This document shows, piece by piece, positions 15,634 through 22,916 of a stretch of DNA of 36,921 nucleotides. Each line of letters starts with the position of its first letter. The first letter of the stretch is position 1. The position numbers and the translations under genes were made by a program. Below the pieces are notes generated by a model, which did not search any database, was not told where the DNA came from, and worked only from the letters and a program-made list of their open reading frames with translations. This stretch comes from Bacteroidota bacterium (GTDB lineage Bacteria; Bacteroidota; Bacteroidia; Chitinophagales; Saprospiraceae), in contig JAKQJD010000071.1 in assembly GCA_029561355.1 (NCBI GenBank), forward strand, positions 1 to 36,921, written 5' to 3'.

Positions 15634-15683
15634 GGCCATCGGGAAAAGGCCGTAGATGGCCGTCGATCATTTTTAATTTTTAC
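15634..15683 (+). terminator. Terminator-like hairpin after the sigma operon, within a larger inverted repeat
   Basis: GGCCATC (15634-15640) pairs with GATGGCC (15655-15661), and T-rich sequence follows (TTTTTAATTTTT, 15670-15681). The left arm can also pair with a later segment: 15629-15646 with 15702-15719, 16 of 18 positions. The stretch could therefore fold in two ways ahead of the peptidase gene. Confidence 0.5.
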
Positions 15684-15772
15684 ACGATGCCTTGAAGGGC
15701 ATTTCCCGACGGTCTGAAGACCATGCAACCCATGATTTAATTATTATATTCATTATAACTTTTACGTTACTC

Positions 15773-17347
15773 GTGCTGAAAACGATACAACTTTTCTTTT
15801 TTCTACAACTGACCGCCTTTGCGCCCCTCTGTGCCCAATCCTGCCAACTGAGTGAAACCTACGCCAACACACTGTGTACGGACATTTTTCGGGTACTGGG
15901 CGGCAAAGGCGCAACACCCAAGGTGTTTTTTAAATCGGACGACAACTTAGCCTCTTCCAGTGTGGTCGGCGGTCGGGCGCAGATTCATATCGATCCGAAC
16001 AAGGTGATAAAAATTCTGGAAGACACCTTCGGCACTGATTGCAAGACGACCGATGCGGACGATGCGCTGGCCGTTATTCTGGGCCATGAAATCTGGCATA
16101 TCCTGACCAAAAAACAGGGCGTACGTTTTGGATTCTGGACTTCACAGGACTACCAAACGCGCCATATCGAACTGGAAGCCGACGTGCATGGTTTGATAGG
16201 CGCATATTTTGCCGGGAAGACACGCTGCATGGCCATTTATCACGATATTTTTAAAAGCCTCCATTTGGACGCATCGGCCAATTATCCCGGAATAATTGAG
16301 CGCCAGCGTATGGAACAGCAGGTACGTGAACGCGCCGAAGGCCAGTTTCGGCTGTATGACGCGGCCAATTGCTTGTTAGCATCCAATCGCCGCGATGCAC
16401 AGATGCTGGCGATCCACAGTTATCAGCACATCGGCAACCGATTCCATTTTTTGAAAGAAATCAATTTTAATATGGGATTGGCAAATCTGCTGTTGGCGCT
16501 AGGCGATCTCAAAGTCGGCGCTCTCTTCCCCATCGAACCTGCCGCCAATCCCCTTGCCGAACTCGTAGCGCGGGCCAGCGGCGGCAATGCCAGCGATACC
16601 GAAGGCTTTTTGCGGGATGCGACACAATATTTTCAGGATGCACAAAAACAAGATCCTGACTATTTCGAAGCCTGGCTGGGACAGATAAGCGTCGATCTGC
16701 TGCGACATGCATACGCCCCCGCCAATCGGAGTTATACCTACAATGTATTCGATGCGGGGCAAAAATGGCAAAAGCAACATCCCGAGGTACGGCTTTCGCA
16801 GCTCCAGAGCCAACAGTTAAAAATGCTGGAAGCCATTGCTTATCTTCTTCAGATACCTGCGAAAGATCAGGCAAAAGCACAGAAATTATTAAGCGATATC
16901 GAAGATGACTGCGGGGGCACCTATCTGTGCGAGTATGCCCGTTATAACCGCCGTTTGGCGGGCACTACCGGCGCCAGCGATACACCCCGGATATCAGCCG
17001 TGCCCGCACCCAAATTATCCGAGATCGATGGTATCAGCCACGATGTAGCCGCCCTGTATGAAACTTTGAAACAAGAAAACGGCTGGCAGTCGATCGCTAT
17101 GCAGTTGGATATGTATCAGATGCCCCTGAAAAATTCCGACCTCATATTTTTTCAACAAAAAAAACAATACCTCGCCGTACAATTTTATCACAAATGCCCC
17201 TCTGTCGTAGGCAAAACCAACATTCCCGCTCAAAAAAATACAGCGCCGGGCAATTACCACTTTCTGGAAGGTCCCTCTTATGATGTGGTCACCTGGACGG
17301 AGTCGGATGGCACGCCGCGTTGCGCCAAAATGCTGCGAGCCAAATGA
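15773..17347 (+). CDS. Secreted or membrane-bound M48-like zinc metallopeptidase
   Basis: No in-frame ATG precedes the domain. The best start is the GTG at 15773, giving a signal peptide (MLKTIQLFFFLQLTAFAPLCAQ) and 524 residues; a TTG at 15692 would add 27 residues of poor quality. The zinc site is clear: H105-E-I-W-H109 within LAVILGHEIWHIL, and E133 in ELEADVHGL, the third ligand in the M48 ExxxD layout. The rest (about 200-460) is helical and TPR-like (IAYLLQIPAKDQAKAQKLLSD, YFQDAQKQDPDYFEAWLGQI), and a small C-terminal domain follows. M48 peptidases degrade damaged or signalling envelope proteins. It lies just after the sigma/anti-sigma pair and may belong to its regulon, though not the same transcript if the hairpin at 15634 terminates. 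Confidence 0.8.
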   Translation: MLKTIQLFFFLQLTAFAPLCAQSCQLSETYANTLCTDIFRVLGGKGATPKVFFKSDDNLASSSVVGGRAQIHIDPNKVIKILEDTFGTDCKTTDADDALAVILGHEIWHILTKKQGVRFGFWTSQDYQTRHIELEADVHGLIGAYFAGKTRCMAIYHDIFKSLHLDASANYPGIIERQRMEQQVRERAEGQFRLYDAANCLLASNRRDAQMLAIHSYQHIGNRFHFLKEINFNMGLANLLLALGDLKVGALFPIEPAANPLAELVARASGGNASDTEGFLRDATQYFQDAQKQDPDYFEAWLGQISVDLLRHAYAPANRSYTYNVFDAGQKWQKQHPEVRLSQLQSQQLKMLEAIAYLLQIPAKDQAKAQKLLSDIEDDCGGTYLCEYARYNRRLAGTTGASDTPRISAVPAPKLSEIDGISHDVAALYETLKQENGWQSIAMQLDMYQMPLKNSDLIFFQQKKQYLAVQFYHKCPSVVGKTNIPAQKNTAPGNYHFLEGPSYDVVTWTESDGTPRCAKMLRAK

Positions 17348-17352
17348 ATTGA

Positions 17353-17520
17353 CTTAGAGCATGTTGAGATTTTCATTGCCGGGCTGCAAACGAAAAATTT
17401 TCTTTCAGGCCTTCGTTAAATTTTTCGCCGGATTGCCCTCATCCGACTGCAAAACTTGCCCCGCCTGAAATAAAATTTCTCTGTCTTCGCCTCAGCATAA
17501 AAAACCCAACATGCTCTAAG
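17353..17520. repeat. 168-base palindromic MITE-like repeat
   Basis: The ends are inverted repeats: CTTAGAGCATGTTGAGATTT (17353-17372) against the complement of 17501-17520, with 18 of 20 positions matching. A second nested pair lies inside (17395-17409 with 17464-17478, 14 of 15). No coding frame and no clear target-site duplication were seen. Related shorter copies lie at 12519-12582 and 10136-10186. It occupies most of the 273-base gap before the next gene. Confidence 0.65.
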
Positions 17521-17620
17521 GCAAATCGCTATACATTAAACAAATTAAATAATAGATACCGGATAATTGCTAAAAATCCTACATCGCTGATTCTTGTAGA
17601 TATATCAAAACAAATTCACA

Positions 17621-19825
17621 ATGCGAAAAACCTTTTTTGACTGGCACCTTCTGCTTTTGATTTTTTTATTTTCTTCTACTACCCTTTTCTCCCAAAAAAA
17701 CACCCTTAACTATACTGCCGAACAATGGGCCGAACAAGCCGCCCAGGCCAAAGAACCGCACATTCAACTCCAGTATTATATCCAGGCCTGGAATATGGAT
17801 CGGCGCAACACCCGGTATTTATTCGCGCTGGCCGAAATCAAATTTAAACTGGGCCGCTACACCGAAGCCATCAATGATCTGGACTCTTCCATCATGAACA
17901 AACCGCGCCGTTGTGAAGATTCAAAATTGCTGGATCTGCGCGGTCGCTGCTTCCAGCGCATGGATCAAAACGATCGGGCGATCCGCGATTGGAAACGTTG
18001 TATACAGGATTGCCCCGACTACACCAACGGCCACGTATTGCTGGCGGAGGTATATTTGCAGAAAAAATCCTACGACAGTTGTCAGGTATTCGCCAAAACC
18101 GCACTCCGCCTGGATGCCAAATCCGATCAGGCGCTTGTCGTGCTGGCAAAAAGTTGGTTAGCAAAAAAGGATTTTCAGCAAACCATCCCTTTGGCAACAC
18201 AGGCCATCGACCTGAACAAGGTGTATAAAAATGAAGCCCGTTATGTGCGTGGAGAAGCTTACCTCAAACAAGGTGATTACGATCTGGCCATCGCCGACCT
18301 CCAGCAACTACCCGCTCACGCCGATGCCCAATTCGCTCTGGGTGAAATTTACTTCCAGCGCGGCGATTATGCCAAAGCACAATTCGCCTACCAGAATGCG
18401 CTCAACAGCCGGCCTTCTTTTGCTGAAGCCGCTCATCGGAAAGAAGAGGCAGCACGTCGCCTGAACGGAGACAAAGAATCTCAAATCAATCCTGTCGTGG
18501 ACAAAGGCCCCAAACGAACCGGGGCAATACTGGCTACCATGCCGCCGCCCGACAAAAGCAAACAACTGCTGTCTTTCCGCTTTGCAGGTACGGCACTTCC
18601 TTCTTCTTACGATTTAAGTAGCGATATGCCCGATATCCGTGATCAGGGCCAGCAAGGGTCTTGTGTCGCTTTCACGCTCTCCTATATGGCAGGTTTTTTT
18701 GAGCAAAGAGAGGCACGAAAACGCGAGGTATTCAGCCCTGCATTCCTGTACAATCATTTGTTTGTACGCGGGAAAGGTGGAATATACATCGACCAGGCGC
18801 TCGATTTCATGAAAAAGAACGGTATCTGTAAAGAAAAAGATTTTCCTTACAACCAATGGGATTCGATCTCACCGCCTTCCTCATCCATCAAGAACAGGGC
18901 CCGCAAGTACCATATCAACAGTTATCGGCCCATTTACGATCTCATTGACCTCAAATCCACCCTGGCCACCCGAAATCCCATCGTGGGAGGATTTATGGTC
19001 GATGAAAGTTTTATTCGTCTAAAAGGCAGCAACGTATGGCCCGGGCCGGGCTTGAAGGGAGTTGGTGGTCATGCTATGCTTGTAGTGGGCTATGACGACG
19101 ATAAACAAGCCATCAAAGTCATCAATTCCTGGGGGAAACGTTGGGGTGAACAGGGTTACGGCTGGATTGCCTACGATTACGTAGAAAGCATGTTGATGAA
19201 AGGTGGTAGTGCCATTAATCTGTATGATGTGAAAGATGCTCCCAACGTTGAAATCGAGGAAAAAGAGGATCCTTCCGACAATAATGTTGTCGTCAATAAT
19301 GATAAAGAACGGGAAAAAATCGAGCGGAAACGCCGCAATCAGGATTTTTGGGAAGCCTTCTGGGAAGGATTTGTCGAAGGTGTGACGGGAGAGACCAACA
19401 CGGGAGGCGGCTGCACCACTTGTCCTGATTATTACAGCAAGAATTCCAACGTCGCACTCACTGGTGTGAATCATAACCAGAACATACAGGGCGTGAACAG
19501 CATGACCATGTTCGGTGCTCTCAATGTAAGCCAGTATGCAGGCTACACCGGCCAGGTAGTCGTCTATTTCTACTACGCTGACGGCACGCCAGCACAGGGT
19601 GTGAATCCTTATTTCAAAGCTTACAACGGACATGTGGCCGCTGCAACTGCCCAGGTCAGCCTCCCGTTCACGGGCCTTTACAACCAGAGTTGGAATCTCT
19701 ATATTCCTTACGCCGCCTTTACCAAAAGAGTATACGGCATCAATAAGATGTATGGTGTCCCAGTCTTATATATTGATAATTATGGGGTAGCACAAGGTCA
19801 GCCTTTTTATTTTGATCTCTTTTGA
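17621..19825 (+). CDS. TPR protein fused to a papain-like (C1) cysteine peptidase
   Basis: 734 residues with a signal peptide ending at about residue 25. Residues about 30-290 are TPR repeats (for example YLFALAEIKFKLGRYTEAIN and ALGEIYFQRGDYAKAQFAYQ). Residues about 318-540 form a papain-like domain with the complete catalytic set: Cys348 in DQGQQGSCVAF, His484 in GGHAMLVVGYDD and Asn502 in INSWGKRWGEQGYGW. There is no obvious inhibitory propeptide; the TPR block takes that position. A charged linker (about 548-590, rich in E, K, R) and a C-terminal beta domain without a recognisable T9SS tail follow. It should act in the periplasm or outside. Substrate unknown. It lies in the same direction as the M48 gene, so a shared proteolytic role is plausible but unproven. 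Confidence 0.88.
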   Translation: MRKTFFDWHLLLLIFLFSSTTLFSQKNTLNYTAEQWAEQAAQAKEPHIQLQYYIQAWNMDRRNTRYLFALAEIKFKLGRYTEAINDLDSSIMNKPRRCEDSKLLDLRGRCFQRMDQNDRAIRDWKRCIQDCPDYTNGHVLLAEVYLQKKSYDSCQVFAKTALRLDAKSDQALVVLAKSWLAKKDFQQTIPLATQAIDLNKVYKNEARYVRGEAYLKQGDYDLAIADLQQLPAHADAQFALGEIYFQRGDYAKAQFAYQNALNSRPSFAEAAHRKEEAARRLNGDKESQINPVVDKGPKRTGAILATMPPPDKSKQLLSFRFAGTALPSSYDLSSDMPDIRDQGQQGSCVAFTLSYMAGFFEQREARKREVFSPAFLYNHLFVRGKGGIYIDQALDFMKKNGICKEKDFPYNQWDSISPPSSSIKNRARKYHINSYRPIYDLIDLKSTLATRNPIVGGFMVDESFIRLKGSNVWPGPGLKGVGGHAMLVVGYDDDKQAIKVINSWGKRWGEQGYGWIAYDYVESMLMKGGSAINLYDVKDAPNVEIEEKEDPSDNNVVVNNDKEREKIERKRRNQDFWEAFWEGFVEGVTGETNTGGGCTTCPDYYSKNSNVALTGVNHNQNIQGVNSMTMFGALNVSQYAGYTGQVVVYFYYADGTPAQGVNPYFKAYNGHVAAATAQVSLPFTGLYNQSWNLYIPYAAFTKRVYGINKMYGVPVLYIDNYGVAQGQPFYFDLF

Positions 19826-19928
19826 CATGAAAATGGCACGCTCAAATCTTCACAGCCTCCAACACGTCTCCTATATCCCCAAATACGTCCCTGTGACCGT
19901 CTGATACGTCCGCTATGCATCCCACGCG

Positions 19929-20063
19929 TCACACCGGCAAATACACCACAAACGTAGCCCCCTTCCCTTTTTCCCCCGTTGCCCGGATAAAACCGTTGTG
20001 GTTTTTTACCCCCCTTTCCACGATACTCAGGCCGATGCCGGTTCCGGGGCATTGGGTGTGGGT
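19929..20063 (-). pseudogene. Remnant of a histidine kinase ATPase domain
   Basis: Minus-strand translation of this stretch gives PGTGIGLSIVERGVKNHNG, then FIRATGEKGKGATFVVYLPV and a stop at 19931-19929. That is the G2 box and C-terminal strand of a HATPase_c domain. In-frame sequence ends at a stop codon shortly before, and no DHp or N box is found upstream, so only about 40 codons survive. It lies inside the 480-base gap between 19825 and 20306. The rest of that gap shows no gene, only a small hairpin, CCGCAT / ATGCGG (20214-20219 and 20233-20238), followed by T-rich sequence. Confidence 0.75.
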
Positions 20064-20305
20064 GGTGATTTATCCATAGGCTTCTTTTTAAAAGCGAAAA
20101 AAAGTCAAGAATGTTTTGAGGAAGATGCTGTCTGGGGAGATACGCTGTAATGGTATAGTCAGGATGTTATGTTATCCCTGCCTGCTTTTGAGGTCAGTAA
20201 AAATAATGATAACCCGCATTTCCTGAAAAAAGATGCGGATTGTTTCATTTTATAGTTGATATTGCAGCACTTCCTATCCTTATACACTTATACCCGCCTA
20301 TCCTT

Positions 20306-22807
20306 ATGAAAAATAAACTATCCGTAATATTCTTCTTCTCCCTGCTTTTCTGTGTATCCGCTGGTGCCCAGGTGCCCTGTGCTTACAACACCAACCTGCC
20401 GGCATTCATGCCCGACGGTTTTACCGGCAATTTCACCATTGAAGTGGCCGGAGCGACCAATCCTGTACTGGGCGAAAACGGGCAGGCCATTTGCGGCGTA
20501 CACCTGCAATTTACTCACGAGTACCTCGGCGACCTGGTTATACAACTCACCAGTCCGCTCGGACAATCGATCACCCTGATCGGGCCGTTTGTTTTTGCCG
20601 GTCCCACCGACCTGACGACCTGGGACGTACATTTTGTGCCCTGTGCCGTCGCTGCCTCGCCCGACCCCGGTTTTAACCCCAACTGGAGCAACAATCAACC
20701 CTGGGATTTATTCCAGACGTACACCGGCTCTTATCATCCCTTCAACGGTTGTTTAGAGACGCTGACAGGCCCCGTCAACGGTACCTGGACGCTCACGATC
20801 ACCGACGGCCAGGCGCTTGACCAAGGCGAACTGCTGGCTTTCGGCATCGACTTCTGCGACCCCGCCGGGCTGGCGTGTTCGGATTGCGCGGCCAATGCGG
20901 GTCAACTCAACCAGCCCAATCTGACACTCTGTTCGGGTAATGCTTCCGTAAATCTGACGCCGACTTACATTTCACCGGCATCCGTTCCGCCTCCCGCCGA
21001 ATACGGCTATACGTATATCGTCAGCAGCGCCGCCGATGATGTGATCGCAGCATTTGATCCGGCATTGAACCTCGGGCAGTTGAATCCGGGTAATTACACC
21101 GTGTGCGGTATGTCATACCGCGCAGATGCAGCCGGGCAAATACCTGCGCCCAACGGCTCGCTCACGACCGCCCAACTCAGAACACAACTGAATGTCAGCA
21201 TGCCGCCTTTCTGCGGAAATATAACCGGCAACTGCGTCAACGTTTTGGTGCAACCGGAAGCGCAGGATACGGTGCTGACGACCAGTGTGTGCGCATCCGA
21301 TTGTGTCCTGTTTTATGGCGATCTGTATTGTACGCAGGGGACATACACGAAAAACGTCACGGAAAACGGCTGTACGTTCACCGCCCAACTGATCTTGGAG
21401 GTTGCACAGCCGCCTTCGACCATTTTCGTTCAGGACACCATTTGTGCGGGCGCCTGCTCCGCCATCCCGGGTTTTGAGAACGCATGCACCGCAGGCACCT
21501 ATACTCAAATGCTGCCCGCCGCCCAGCCGGGACTTTGCGACACACTTCAGGTGCTCTTTTTGACCGTAGTCAGCACAAGCGCGGGTATCGCGGCGGATGC
21601 TACTGTGTTATCCTGTGCCAACGATACGCTGATCCTGCATTCGGCGCCGGGCGTGGGTGTGAGCGCACAAATCTGGACCTATCTGAATACCGGGGCCGTT
21701 CAATACGGTGATACTTGTGTGGTAACGCAACCTGGCAACTATGTTCTTACGACTGTCATTACCCCGTCTGCGGGCCTGCCGGAATGCCCGCAGACGGATA
21801 CTATTTTGATTACTTATGACACGACGCTGATCCATCCGGTGGCTCATGGCGGCATTCTGGGTTGCGGCGATTCGGTTGTTATCCTGCAGGTGTTGGCGCC
21901 GGGCGCCGACCTGAGTTATCACTGGGCCGGACCGGACGGTTTTACCAGCACCCTGCAATATCCCGCAGTGCAAACGGCTGGAACATATGGCGTTACCGTC
22001 AGCAACAACGAGGGTTGTCTGGGTTTTACCACAGCAGTTGTACTGCCAGAGGGAACCGAACCGGTGGTCACGATTATGGCCGATGCTCCGTCTTGTACAT
22101 CATCGGAAACGGTTTTGTGGGCTTCCACCAATATCGGCAACCCACTATTTATATGGGCAGGCCCGGGAATTCCTGCCCCGAATATTTATAGTCAGCATCC
22201 TCAGGTATACAGTCCCGGCGTGTATTATGTAACTGTTACGAACCTTACATCCTTGTGTACCGCTACGGCCAGCATCATCGTTACATTTGCCGAAATCCCC
22301 TATATTACAACTGCGCAAATAGTCCAGCCGTCCGGAGGCCAGCCCAACGGCATGATCGATATCAGTGTATCGGGCGGTTCCGGGCCATGGCTGTACACCT
22401 GGCATACAAACGGCCAGACAATCTCGACTTCGGAGGATATTTCCGGTCTGTATCCCGGATCTTACTCTTTTATCGTTACTTCCTTCAACGGTTGTTCGGA
22501 TACGGCGACGTATTTCCTGACCAATAACCTGATCGACGGCGGCTATACTTCCGTTACGACCGGACCTAATATTACCATTCGCTCCAATCCGGGACCGATG
22601 CCGGTTCTGGCGCCTTTCACAGGTATTTTGCCTTTGGCCCGGTTGCGCGTGTACGACAGTGGCGGACGCCTGATATGGGAGGAGATGACGGAGGAAGGCA
22701 GCAGCGAACATCCGATCGATTTGAAGGGAGCGCCGGAAGGGTTGTATTTCCTGGAAATGCAGGGCGGGGCGGAGCCGTTATGGTTTAAAATCGTGCTGCA
22801 ACGGTAA
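20306..22807 (+). CDS. Secreted P-domain protein with T9SS type A sorting tail
   Basis: The ATG at 20306 gives 833 residues and a clean signal peptide (MKNKLSVIFFFSLLFCVSAGAQ); in-frame codons upstream add nothing recognisable. Residues about 45-190 match the proprotein-convertase P domain: GVHLQFTHEYLGDLVIQLTS, SPLGQSITLIG, then NGTWTLTITDGQALDQGELL. No protease catalytic domain is present. Several Cys-containing beta modules follow, including ADLSYHWAGPDGFTSTLQYP and a SprB-like repeat (GMIDISVSGGSGPWLYTW...NG with ISGLYPGSYSFIVTSFNGC). The last 80 residues (RSNPGPMPV, LRVYDSGGRLIWEE, GLYFLEMQGG, KIVLQR) match the T9SS C-terminal sorting domain. It is therefore exported by T9SS and probably surface-anchored; ligand unknown. 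Confidence 0.87.
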   Translation: MKNKLSVIFFFSLLFCVSAGAQVPCAYNTNLPAFMPDGFTGNFTIEVAGATNPVLGENGQAICGVHLQFTHEYLGDLVIQLTSPLGQSITLIGPFVFAGPTDLTTWDVHFVPCAVAASPDPGFNPNWSNNQPWDLFQTYTGSYHPFNGCLETLTGPVNGTWTLTITDGQALDQGELLAFGIDFCDPAGLACSDCAANAGQLNQPNLTLCSGNASVNLTPTYISPASVPPPAEYGYTYIVSSAADDVIAAFDPALNLGQLNPGNYTVCGMSYRADAAGQIPAPNGSLTTAQLRTQLNVSMPPFCGNITGNCVNVLVQPEAQDTVLTTSVCASDCVLFYGDLYCTQGTYTKNVTENGCTFTAQLILEVAQPPSTIFVQDTICAGACSAIPGFENACTAGTYTQMLPAAQPGLCDTLQVLFLTVVSTSAGIAADATVLSCANDTLILHSAPGVGVSAQIWTYLNTGAVQYGDTCVVTQPGNYVLTTVITPSAGLPECPQTDTILITYDTTLIHPVAHGGILGCGDSVVILQVLAPGADLSYHWAGPDGFTSTLQYPAVQTAGTYGVTVSNNEGCLGFTTAVVLPEGTEPVVTIMADAPSCTSSETVLWASTNIGNPLFIWAGPGIPAPNIYSQHPQVYSPGVYYVTVTNLTSLCTATASIIVTFAEIPYITTAQIVQPSGGQPNGMIDISVSGGSGPWLYTWHTNGQTISTSEDISGLYPGSYSFIVTSFNGCSDTATYFLTNNLIDGGYTSVTTGPNITIRSNPGPMPVLAPFTGILPLARLRVYDSGGRLIWEEMTEEGSSEHPIDLKGAPEGLYFLEMQGGAEPLWFKIVLQR

Positions 22808-22812
22808 GAAGT

Positions 22813-22899
22813 GGGTGTTTGGTTTTTTGTGTTTGGTTTTTGGAAAGGTATGATTATCAACCTTTTGCTAAACACGATACACTAAAAAACCAAACACCC
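22813..22899. terminator. Large hairpin between convergent genes
   Basis: Arms GGGTGTTTGGTTTTTT (22813-22828) and AAAAAACCAAACACCC (22884-22899) are perfect 16-base complements. Inside, GTGTTT pairs with AAACAC (22829-22834, 22870-22875) and AAAGGT with ACCTTT. The T-run on the plus strand and the matching run on the minus strand lie within the arms. It fills the 109-base gap between two converging genes and could stop or protect both transcripts. Confidence 0.55.
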
Positions 22900-22916
22900 T
22901 CCGGGAAAAAACCGCG

